DNA of 11,231 bases, taken from JBDRTU01 sp043823825 (GTDB lineage: Bacteria > Patescibacteriota > Patescibacteriia > Veblenbacterales > UBA10138). The DNA lies in NCBI GenBank assembly GCA_043823825.1, contig JBDRTU010000017.1, forward strand, positions 1-11,231, in the 5' to 3' direction. The translations under genes were made by a program, and so were the position numbers. Numbering within the stretch: the first letter of the stretch is position 1; the number at the start of each line of letters is the position of its first letter. Of the stretch, positions 4,740-11,231 are shown piece after piece. The notes beneath the pieces were generated by a model. That model searched no databases. It was not told the DNA's origin and saw only the letters and a list, made by a program, of their open reading frames with translations.

Positions 4740-5774
4740 ATGTCTGATATTAATTTACTTCCAAAAGAGTTACGAAAGCGCGAGCAAGATGAGTTAAAGC
4801 ATGCGGCGCCGCCCAAGCCGCCGTCTAGTTTTAGTAAACCTTCAGTTTTGGCTGAGAGATTAATATCTGCCGAGGCCAAAGACACCTCTTGGTGGCAGAA
4901 AATTAAATCTTGGTTTAATAAAGTTCCCGAACTAATTCCTGAAAAAAGTAAATTAGAATCAAAATCCGCGTCTGTGCTTACTAAAGAAGAACAGCATCCC
5001 AAACACAAACGAACTGCTAAGCGTTTTAACTTAAATAACTGGTTTAGGCAATTTTTTGTTAGTTCAGAACCTAAAGATCATCCTACGGCATCCAAGCCAG
5101 TTGCCGCTGCTAAAAGCGAGCCAGAAGTAGATCATAAACCAGAACATAAGAAAGTTCATCCCAAAGAACACGGCAAACCAACTAGCGAGCCAGAAGTACC
5201 AATTGGAGTGGTGCTTAATGTAAATTTATTACCGGTAGGCTCGCAACCGTCAAAAGTAAAACCATATGGTAAAAAATTATTATGGGTGGCCGGCGGCGCG
5301 CTGTTGATGGTAGCTTTGGTTTACGCTGTGTTTTTAAGCTTAATTACCAGGCAAAAAGTGGAAGTAAAGAAAGTGCAGGCCGAAGCCAAGATGCTAACCG
5401 AACAAGTAGCTGTTTTGGAAGAAGAATTTAATGAACTAGAATTGGTTAGCAGAAAAATGGGACAAATTAAAAATATTACCTTGCATCGTAATAATTGGCT
5501 AAAGTTTTTTACTAATTTAGAACAACTGACATTAACCACAGTTAGCTTTAGTTCATTGGTAGCGTCTAGTAACGGCACCATTGCCCTACAAGCCGAAGCT
5601 TTTACCGTGGCTGATTTGGCACAGCAGCTTCAGGTTTTTCAGCAAGCCGAAGAATTTATAGAAGAGGTAGTGATTGGCAGTTTGACTGTTAGTGAAAGTG
5701 AGGAAGGTAGTCGGTCGGTTGTGACAACCAGTTTTCAGTTGCAAATAGCAACAGATTGGCTGCAATCCCCTTAG
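4740..5774 (+). CDS. pilN: PilN-like protein with long N-terminal extension and two NLLP motifs
   Basis: PilN is a bitopic membrane protein whose cytoplasmic tail binds PilM and whose outer domain pairs with PilO. At 344 residues this one is much longer than the usual ~180-200. INLLP stands at residues 4-8 and again as VNLLP at 161-165, the second at the canonical distance before the membrane helix (~179-201). Between them is a Lys/Pro/His-rich linker with aromatic patches SWWQKIKSWF (50-59) and NWFRQFFV (100-107), a His/Lys-rich stretch (131-145) and two SEPEV repeats (126-130, 149-153). After the helix come a coiled coil (~205-240) and a ferredoxin-like domain (~250-340). The start is supported by the first INLLP. 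The leader reads TTATTATG without Shine-Dalgarno. pilO follows after 15 nt. Confidence 0.9.
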   Translation: MSDINLLPKELRKREQDELKHAAPPKPPSSFSKPSVLAERLISAEAKDTSWWQKIKSWFNKVPELIPEKSKLESKSASVLTKEEQHPKHKRTAKRFNLNNWFRQFFVSSEPKDHPTASKPVAAAKSEPEVDHKPEHKKVHPKEHGKPTSEPEVPIGVVLNVNLLPVGSQPSKVKPYGKKLLWVAGGALLMVALVYAVFLSLITRQKVEVKKVQAEAKMLTEQVAVLEEEFNELELVSRKMGQIKNITLHRNNWLKFFTNLEQLTLTTVSFSSLVASSNGTIALQAEAFTVADLAQQLQVFQQAEEFIEEVVIGSLTVSESEEGSRSVVTTSFQLQIATDWLQSP

Positions 5775-5789
5775 AGTTAAATAATAATT

Positions 5790-6389
5790 ATGGCCCAAAT
5801 TTCCCAAGAGGTAAAAATAAGTTGGTGGCAAAAATCGTTGGTTAAGTATTATCAATGGTGGATCTTACTAGTGGTGTTGGTAATTTTGGTATTGCCAGGT
5901 TGGTGGTTAGTGCGGCCAATATATTTAGAATGGCGTACGATGACCCGGGCGCAAGATTTAGAAAGTCGTTTAGTAGTTGAGCGTCAAGCAGTAAACGAAC
6001 TACAGCAAAAAATAAATGCCTGGGAAAAATTGAAGCAACAGACGGCCAGTGACTTGCAACTTATTTTACCTTCTACTATTGATATTCCGAATTTATTAGT
6101 GCAACTGGAGGCCATAGTGGAAGAGTCGGGCTATCGTTTGAGAGCAGTATCAGTAAGTGAAGCAGGCGCTGGACAATCACGCTCTAAAGGTAAAATTCTT
6201 GCAGTAACTGGCGGCATTAGACCAGTTAAAATTACTTTGAGTGTAGAAGGAGAAGGTTACAATAATTTTAAGGAGTTACTGCAGAACATTCAGTTGGCCT
6301 GGAGATTGTTAGATGTAAATAGTTTTCGTTACGGCACCAATGAAACATCTTTTGTTATTGAACTAACTAGTTTTTACTATCCTCGTTAG
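5790..6389 (+). CDS. pilO: PilO, type IV pilus inner-membrane platform protein
   Basis: PilO pairs with PilN in the membrane platform. The 199-residue protein has a short cytoplasmic tail with SWWQK (11-15), a membrane helix (~23-41), a coiled coil (~52-90) and the typical LILPSTIDIPNLLVQLEAIV (91-110) that opens the ferredoxin-like outer domain (to ~198). The length fits the family. SWWQK is also found in the PilN extension upstream. The leader ATAATAATTATG lacks a Shine-Dalgarno. It is 15 nt from pilN and 5 nt from the next gene, clearly one operon. Confidence 0.92.
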   Translation: MAQISQEVKISWWQKSLVKYYQWWILLVVLVILVLPGWWLVRPIYLEWRTMTRAQDLESRLVVERQAVNELQQKINAWEKLKQQTASDLQLILPSTIDIPNLLVQLEAIVEESGYRLRAVSVSEAGAGQSRSKGKILAVTGGIRPVKITLSVEGEGYNNFKELLQNIQLAWRLLDVNSFRYGTNETSFVIELTSFYYPR

Positions 6390-6394
6390 AATTT

Positions 6395-6736
6395 ATGTTA
6401 ATACCCAAAGGTTTGCCACCATCAAAATTAATAACTCTGATCGCTGTTATTATAATTACTTTTTCAGTGAGTGGATATTTAATCTACACTAATTTTATAG
6501 CTGATGATCAGGGAGATGCAACTAAAACCAATGGTAATCGCGCTGGTCAAGAAGAATTATTTTCTGCTCCCTTAGTATTGCCCGATACTTCAGAATTTGA
6601 TCCTAATTTTTTTAATGATCCGGCTTTGAGAATACTGAAAAACTACGGTCCGTTACCATTAGAAAACGGCACCACTTTTCGCGCTAATCCTTTCGCTCCC
6701 ATAGAAACTAGTGGGGGAGTCCGTTTTCCACGCTAA
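6395..6736 (+). CDS. small membrane-anchored protein in the PilP position
   Basis: The 113-residue protein has a single hydrophobic helix (~12-32) followed by an exported tail. The tail carries FNDPALRILKNYGPLPL (73-89) and FRANPFAPIE (94-103). It has no lipoprotein cysteine and no PilP beta-domain, so it is not a classical PilP. The NPF motif near the C-terminus recalls the end of PilP/GspC-type linker proteins, and the gene sits where pilP sits in proteobacterial pilMNOPQ operons. A role as a small partner of PilN/PilO is inferred from that. It starts 5 nt after pilO, with leader GAATTTATG. Confidence 0.75.
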   Translation: MLIPKGLPPSKLITLIAVIIITFSVSGYLIYTNFIADDQGDATKTNGNRAGQEELFSAPLVLPDTSEFDPNFFNDPALRILKNYGPLPLENGTTFRANPFAPIETSGGVRFPR

Positions 6737-6769
6737 TAAACCCAAGAATTTGTTAGTTTTGTATTAATT

Positions 6770-7180
6770 ATGGTTGGTTTGAAAACTAGAGGGGCTGCAG
6801 CTTTAACAGCTCTCGCAATTATCGCCCTTCTGATTGTTGTGATAATAGCGGTTAGTGTGGTGATAAGTGTAAAAAATAAACGCGCACGCGATAGTGAACG
6901 GCATAAACATTTACAAACTATTGCTCAGGCCCAAGAATTTTACTTTGATAAATTTAAAAAATACGCTGAGGCAGATAGGTTAGCTAGCAGTGATTATTTA
7001 ACTAAGCTTCCCACCGATCCTGCCACTGGTAAAGTATACGAAATATATCTTAATTATTTATCTGACGAGTGGTGCGCTTGGGCCAAAAGCGAAGCCAATA
7101 ACATTTTTTTTACTCAAGACGAGCATAGCACTGGTACTACTAACCAACAACCTACTAATTTAGCAAGCTGTAAAGATTAA
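6770..7180 (+). CDS. pilin-like protein with atypical N-terminus
   Basis: The 136-residue protein has a basic start (MVGLKTRG), a long hydrophobic helix (~9-34), a charged helix RARDSERHKHLQTIAQAQEFYFDKFKKY (38-65) and a small head with LPTDPATGKVY (80-90), as in short type IV pilins and pseudopilins. If G8^A9 is the prepilin peptidase site, position +5 is Thr rather than the usual Glu and +1 is Ala rather than Phe/Met. The only two cysteines, C102 and C134, could form the C-terminal disulfide loop. It sits between the platform genes and pilB. A minor or initiating pilin is plausible; the major pilin may lie elsewhere. It ends 2 nt before pilB. Confidence 0.75.
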   Translation: MVGLKTRGAAALTALAIIALLIVVIIAVSVVISVKNKRARDSERHKHLQTIAQAQEFYFDKFKKYAEADRLASSDYLTKLPTDPATGKVYEIYLNYLSDEWCAWAKSEANNIFFTQDEHSTGTTNQQPTNLASCKD

Positions 7181-7182
7181 TT

Positions 7183-8919
7183 ATGCCAACCCCCACCCAT
7201 ACCGATTTTGTAGCTTATCTCATCGCTCAAAAAAAAATAACCAAGGCTCAGTTAGACGAGTTACGACAACAAGCCGAGGTAGAGAAACGTACTTTGGAAG
7301 AAGTAATCTTAGAGCGCGCAGTGTTATCGCCCGAAGAATTGCTAAAAGCCAAGAGCGGTTTTTATAATTTTCCAGCGGTTGATTTAGTGCGGGAAGATAT
7401 TAAGGATGACGTTTTAAAGTTAGTTCCAATTGAATTGGCGCAGTATTACCAAATTGTGCCGTTTCGCCGAAAAGGAAATCAGGTTTGGTTGGCCATGGTG
7501 CATCCGGAAAATTTTAAAGCAATGGAGGCTATTCAAGTATTGTCCAGGCAAAATGGCTGGAAACCCACTTACGCCATTACCACAGCTGAAAGCTTGATGC
7601 AGGTTTTAAGGCAATACAGCACTTTAATGAGTGAAGTGGGCGAAGCCCTAAAGATGGCCGAGGGAGATGAGCAAAGTGTTTTAAGGGAGAAAAAAGAAAA
7701 AGCAGTAGACTTTGAGCAAGTATTAAAAGCCGCACCAGTTTCTAAAATGGTTTCGGTTATTTTGCGGCACGCAGTAGAGCGGGGCGCTTCTGACGTGCAT
7801 ATTGAGCCTGGTGAGGCCGACACTCGAGTTCGCTTTCGTATCGATGGCATCCTCCACACTTTATTGACTTTACCCAGATACATTCATGCGGCCGTGATTT
7901 CACGGGTTAAAGTGCTAGCTAATTTAAAAATCGATGAAATGCGCTTGCCGCAAGATGGACGCATTCGTTTAAAAGTTTTAAGCAAAGTAATTGATTTTCG
8001 TGTTTCTACTTTTCCAGTAGTTGGTAACGAGAAAGTGGTAATGAGAATTCTAGATCCCACTACAGGCGTCAGGACTTTTGAAGGCCTGGGTTTCACTGGT
8101 TATAAGCTGCGGGTACTTAATGAGGCGATTAATAAACCACATGGCATGTTTTTGGTCACAGGGCCGACTGGGTCTGGTAAAACTACTACTCTTTATGCAG
8201 TGTTGAATATTTTGAATCATGATGATGTAAATATTATTACCTTAGAAGATCCAGTAGAATATTTTTTATCTGGTGTTAGTCAATCGCAAGTCAATCCTGA
8301 AATCGGCTATAGTTTTGCTTCTGGTTTGCGTTCCATTTTACGGCAAGACCCCGATATTATTATGGTAGGAGAAATTCGTGATTCCGATACCGCGGAGTTG
8401 GCAATTCACGCCTCGCTCACTGGTCACATTCTGCTTTCCACTTTACACACTAATAATGCCGCCAGTGCGATTTTGCGGTTGATTGATATGCATATGGAGC
8501 CGTTTTTAATTGCTTCCACAGTGAACGTTATTATTGGTCAGCGTTTAGTGCGCAAACTATGCGATCACTGTAAAAAACCAATGGAACTGCCTAAAGAAGA
8601 GATTAAAAAAATAGAGGACGTTTTTTCCACCTTAGGGGACGAAGCCAAGTCAGAGATTCCTGCTAAGCCCTGGAAGGTTTTTCAACCAGCCGGTTGCAAT
8701 CAATGTGAAAATACAGGTTACCGAGGTCGTACCGCGATTAGTGAAGTATTGATTAATACTCCTAAACTGCAGCGCATAATTGTGGAGGGCGCCAAACCCT
8801 ATGACTTGCAGTCTGAATTCGCAGCCCAAGGCGGTACTAATTTAATTCAAGATGGGTATTTAAAAGTATTGATTGGCGCTACTTCTTTAGAAGAAGTAAT
8901 CTCGGTGGCGCAGGAGTAG
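7183..8919 (+). CDS. pilB: PilB, type IV pilus extension ATPase
   Basis: This GspE/PilB-family hexameric ATPase powers pilus extension. Its 578 residues match the family length. Residues 1-145 form an MshEN-type N-terminal domain. ASDVHIEP (202-209) and RVRFRIDG (215-222) mark the N2 domain. The ATPase core is intact: Walker A GPTGSGKT (327-334), Asp box ITLEDPVEY (352-360), Walker B DPDIIMVGEIRD (389-400, Glu397) and His box HASLTGHILLSTLHTN (409-424). Two CxxC pairs (C460/C463, C505/C508) form the PilB/GspE zinc site. It lies 2 nt after the pilin-like gene, with leader GATTAATTATG. PilT lacks the MshEN domain and the zinc site, so the assignment is firm. Confidence 0.97.
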   Translation: MPTPTHTDFVAYLIAQKKITKAQLDELRQQAEVEKRTLEEVILERAVLSPEELLKAKSGFYNFPAVDLVREDIKDDVLKLVPIELAQYYQIVPFRRKGNQVWLAMVHPENFKAMEAIQVLSRQNGWKPTYAITTAESLMQVLRQYSTLMSEVGEALKMAEGDEQSVLREKKEKAVDFEQVLKAAPVSKMVSVILRHAVERGASDVHIEPGEADTRVRFRIDGILHTLLTLPRYIHAAVISRVKVLANLKIDEMRLPQDGRIRLKVLSKVIDFRVSTFPVVGNEKVVMRILDPTTGVRTFEGLGFTGYKLRVLNEAINKPHGMFLVTGPTGSGKTTTLYAVLNILNHDDVNIITLEDPVEYFLSGVSQSQVNPEIGYSFASGLRSILRQDPDIIMVGEIRDSDTAELAIHASLTGHILLSTLHTNNAASAILRLIDMHMEPFLIASTVNVIIGQRLVRKLCDHCKKPMELPKEEIKKIEDVFSTLGDEAKSEIPAKPWKVFQPAGCNQCENTGYRGRTAISEVLINTPKLQRIIVEGAKPYDLQSEFAAQGGTNLIQDGYLKVLIGATSLEEVISVAQE

Positions 8920-8930
8920 TTGTATAAAGC

Positions 8931-8988
8931 ATTAGAACACTTTAATATTAGAACACTAGAGCACTAGATATTAGAATTTGAGTTTATT
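8931..8988 (+). repeat. intergenic 8-bp repeat array between pilB and pilT-like
   Basis: The units ATTAGAAC (8931-8938), ACTTTAAT, ATTAGAAC (8947-8954), ACTAGAGC (8955-8962), ACTAGAT (one base short) and ATTAGAAT (8970-8977) run in tandem. They end in TTTGAGTTTATT (8977-8988). The unit type and the final 12-mer match those at 3275-3327. The array fills most of the 74-bp gap and leaves the AATTATG start context at its edge. Confidence 0.7.
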
Positions 8989-8993
8989 AAATT

Positions 8994-10073
8994 ATGTCTA
9001 CGGCAAGCAGTTTAACTATCAACCGTATATTAACTCAAGGCGCGGAGCGACAAGTTTCTGATATTCATTTAAGTGCCGGAAACCAGCCAGTCTTGCGCCG
9101 TAATGGTAAGTTGGAAACTTTAGAGCAGGAAGCAGTGTTAACACCTGAGTTGTTGCAGGAAATGATTCAAGTTCTAGTTCCTGCTGATAAAGAAGCAATG
9201 TTAGCTAAGCAAAAGTCGGTAACAGTGGCTTATAGTTTAAGTAACCGCGCCCGTTTTCGTGTGCATGTTGATTTTCAAAAAAATGTACCAGCAATTGATT
9301 TACGTTATATACCTTTAGTAGTACCTAAGCCTAATCAATTAGGTTTAGGAAAAGCTTTAGTGGAATTAACAGGGAAACGGGAAGGTTTGGTTCTAATTTG
9401 CGGCACGATCGGTTCTGGGCGAACTACTACTTTGGCTTCCTTAATAGATAATATTAATCATACTTCAAGCAAACACTTGGTAACCTTGGAGGACCCGATA
9501 GAATACTTTATTGTTAATGACAAATCCTTAGTTAAACAACGTGATTTGGGAGACGATACCCCTAGTTTACAAGTGGCACTAGAAGACGTAAAAAATGAGG
9601 ATGTTAATATAGTGGCGATTGATGTGCCTATACCGGCTTCAGATTGGACCAGTATTTTAAAGTTAGCCAGTTCCGGCGCTTTGGTTTTAGTAGTGCTAGA
9701 GGCTGATTCAACTGTTAAAGAGTTAGAATCGTTAGTGACTAGTACTAGGCCTGATTTGGATAAACAAGGTTTTCGTACTTTGTTAGCTGAAGCTCTTTTG
9801 GGCGCTACTTGTCAGCGGTTATTGCCGCGCGTGGGTGGCGGTCGTGTATTGGTGTCAGAGTTGTTATTGGGCACTCAACCAGTAAAGGCCTTAATGAGAG
9901 ATGGTAAAATTTTACAATTACAAAGCATCTTAGAAACTTCACGCGAAGAAGGAATGATTTCGTTAGAGCGGAATTTGGCTGATTTAGTTAAAACCGGTGA
10001 GGTGGTAAGCGAAGAAGCAATGGTGCAGGCAGCTAATCCAGATTCACTTAAATCAATGTTAAAGGTTAGATAA
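8994..10073 (+). CDS. pilT: PilT-like protein with degenerate ATPase motifs
   Basis: PilT normally powers pilus retraction. The 359-residue length and framework fit PilT: VSDIHLSAGNQPVLRRNGKL (21-40), RARFRVHVDFQ (85-95), Asp box VTLEDPIEY (163-171) and a C-terminal PVKALMRDGK (296-305) in place of AIRNLIREGK. The catalytic parts are changed. Walker A reads GTIGSGRT (137-144), with Arg143 for Lys. The Walker B region reads EDVNIVAIDVPI (202-213) instead of EDPDVILVGEMRD, without its Glu or RD pair. The His box is replaced by SSGALVLVVLEADST (226-240), without TGH or TLHT. The frame is intact and codon use is normal, so it is a maintained protein rather than a decaying pseudogene. It is probably ATPase-dead or weak, acting as a regulatory or structural partner of PilB or of a true PilT elsewhere (inference). 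Confidence 0.85.
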   Translation: MSTASSLTINRILTQGAERQVSDIHLSAGNQPVLRRNGKLETLEQEAVLTPELLQEMIQVLVPADKEAMLAKQKSVTVAYSLSNRARFRVHVDFQKNVPAIDLRYIPLVVPKPNQLGLGKALVELTGKREGLVLICGTIGSGRTTTLASLIDNINHTSSKHLVTLEDPIEYFIVNDKSLVKQRDLGDDTPSLQVALEDVKNEDVNIVAIDVPIPASDWTSILKLASSGALVLVVLEADSTVKELESLVTSTRPDLDKQGFRTLLAEALLGATCQRLLPRVGGGRVLVSELLLGTQPVKALMRDGKILQLQSILETSREEGMISLERNLADLVKTGEVVSEEAMVQAANPDSLKSMLKVR

Positions 10074-10120
10074 TTAGAATTAGTTTAGAAATTAGATATT
10101 AGTGCTTAGGATATTAAATT
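10071..10120 (+). repeat. intergenic TTAGAA-type repeat before pilC
   Basis: ATTAGAAT, TTTAGAAATTAGATATT and AGTGCTTAGGATATT run through the 48-bp gap. TTTAGAAAT followed by AGTGCTTAGGATAT corresponds to the block at 3327-3350 with an 8-nt insertion. An AGGA (10108-10111) within it lies 10 nt before the pilC ATG and may act as a weak ribosome binding site. Confidence 0.55.
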
Positions 10121-10121
10121 T

Positions 10122-11231
10122 ATGGCTTTTTTTGAATACCAAGCTAAAAGTATAGACGGGCAGACCGTAAAAGGTATGGTAGAGGCGCCTTCGCGTGCGG
10201 TGGCTGTTGAAATTTTAACTGATCGGAGCTTTACCCCTCTTTATGTTAAGGAGAGCAGCCGCAGCCGTTTTGGCTGGTTGGCGGCTATGCAGATAGGTCG
10301 CATTAGGTCTAAAGATATCGTGATTTTTTCGCGGCAGTTGGCAGTAATGGCTTCGGCAACCTTGCCTATTGTGCAGGCTTTAAGAATTTTAGAAAAACAG
10401 ACTGCCAATCCTAAGTTAAAGGTGATAGTTTCCGAGGTTGCAGACGAAGTAGAAGGGGGCGCTAAACTCTCGGCTGCTTTGGCTAAATATCCCGATGTCT
10501 TTTCTGACTTTTACGTAAATATGGTGACTTCGGGAGAAACTTCGGGCAAAGTGGACGATGTTCTTAACTACTTGGCTGATGAGCAAGAAAAAAATTACGA
10601 TTTAACTTCGCGTATAAGGGGGGCGATGATTTATCCAGCTTTTATTTTATGCGGTTTATTACTGGTTGGTTCGGTTATGATGATTTATGTGGTTCCTAAA
10701 CTAACAGCTATTTTAGAAGAAGCTGGTACCGAGCTTCCTTTGTCAACTAAAATGTTAATTGCCACCAGCAGTTTTTTAGCCAGTTACTGGTGGGTGGTTT
10801 TAGTTAGTTTGGTGGGTGGTTTCTTTTTATTACGTTTATATACACGTACGCCGCGCGGTAAACACTTATGGCATGCGGTTCAGTTAAAAATTCCTATTGT
10901 GGGAACTATTTATAAACATATTTATTTAGTCCGCTTTACTCGTTCTATGTATACTTTAGTGGTGGGTGGCGTGCCTTTAACCAGAAGTTTAGAAATTGTT
11001 TCGGGAGTGGTTGGTAGCGCTGTTTACCAAAACTTACTGGCTCGAACCATTAAAGAAGTGGAAGACGGCAACTCAATCGCCACTATTCTTAGCCAAAGCC
11101 CTTATGTGCCGGCCATGGTTTCACAAATGATGATTGTGGGTGAAAAAACCGGCCGACTGGAAGAAATTTTTAAACGCTTGGCTGATTTTTATACTCACGA
11201 GGTGAACAGTTTAGTTGGTAACTTGGTAACA
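10122..11231 (+). CDS. pilC: PilC, type IV pilus platform protein (3' end missing)
   Basis: PilC/GspF is the polytopic inner-membrane platform that PilB and PilT engage. The frame is open from the ATG at 10122 to the window edge, 370 residues, about 30-40 short of the usual ~400. The N-terminal MAFFEYQAKSIDGQTVKG (1-18) is typical. The first T2SSF domain (~66-170) holds FSRQLAVMASATLPIVQAL (69-87) and MVTSGETSGKVDDVL (134-148). Membrane helices follow at ~168-192 and ~216-238. The second T2SSF domain (~270-370) holds FTRSMYTLVVGGVPL (272-286) and MIVGEKTGRLEEIF (337-350). The last membrane helix should lie just outside the window. The leader is AAATTTATG, 48 nt after pilT-like, in the same direction. 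Confidence 0.95.
   Translation, partial: MAFFEYQAKSIDGQTVKGMVEAPSRAVAVEILTDRSFTPLYVKESSRSRFGWLAAMQIGRIRSKDIVIFSRQLAVMASATLPIVQALRILEKQTANPKLKVIVSEVADEVEGGAKLSAALAKYPDVFSDFYVNMVTSGETSGKVDDVLNYLADEQEKNYDLTSRIRGAMIYPAFILCGLLLVGSVMMIYVVPKLTAILEEAGTELPLSTKMLIATSSFLASYWWVVLVSLVGGFFLLRLYTRTPRGKHLWHAVQLKIPIVGTIYKHIYLVRFTRSMYTLVVGGVPLTRSLEIVSGVVGSAVYQNLLARTIKEVEDGNSIATILSQSPYVPAMVSQMMIVGEKTGRLEEIFKRLADFYTHEVNSLVGNLVT

Noticed and set aside
8994..10073. pilT-like gene as a decaying pseudogene
   Set aside because: The frame is intact over 359 codons and non-catalytic family motifs are well kept, so loss is confined to ATPase residues.

Overview
The window is AT-rich and gene-dense. It looks like a piece of a Candidate Phyla Radiation (Patescibacteria, probably Parcubacteria-like) chromosome. 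This is an inference from four things: a compact type IV pilus operon with very divergent pilin and PilN, no secretin gene in view, a secreted protein with 'GYAWSENLGWI'-type repeats, and a stand-alone winged-helix/Cas2-like (PaaX-type) regulator. No rRNA or other phylogenetic marker is present, so the lineage stays tentative.

Layout. Bases 1-87 are the 3' end of an unidentified gene. Bases 88-695 carry no protein gene that I can support. They hold two REP-like hairpin elements, two terminator-like hairpins, the best sigma70-type promoter of the window (TTGACA-17-TATATT) followed about 60 nt later by a terminator hairpin (a candidate small RNA), and a perfect 32-bp palindrome. Bases 696-1214 (minus strand) encode the PaaX/Cas2-like regulator. 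A 25-bp element built on AGCCGATCGGCT lies both in its promoter and just after its 3' end, in inverted orientation. Divergent from it, 1431-3266 encodes a 611-aa exported protein rich in Cys and beta-strand repeats.

Bases 3454 to the right edge form one type IV pilus biogenesis cluster, all on the plus strand: pilM, pilN, pilO, a small membrane-anchored PilP-position protein, a pilin-like protein, pilB, a pilT-like gene and pilC (cut by the window end). PilM, PilN and PilO would form the inner-membrane alignment platform. PilC is the platform protein that the motors engage. PilB is an intact extension ATPase. The PilT-like protein keeps the PilT fold signatures but has lost the Walker A lysine, the Walker B glutamate and the His box, so it is probably a pseudo-ATPase. 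The pilin-like protein lacks the usual G^FTLIE start with Glu5.

Regulation. Three promoters, for the regulator, the exported protein and pilM, have extended -10 elements (TGN-TATAAT or TGC-TATACT). Most pilus genes lack a Shine-Dalgarno sequence and start in the context (A/T)TTATG. Several longer intergenic gaps contain degenerate 8-bp tandem repeats of the type AYTAGARY and shared blocks such as TTTGAGTTTATT, which look like a dispersed intergenic repeat family of this genome.

The most notable observations are the degenerate PilT in the retraction-motor position, the two NLLP-type PilM-binding motifs in one PilN, the inverted 25-bp elements around the Cas2-like regulator, and the orphan promoter/terminator pair.
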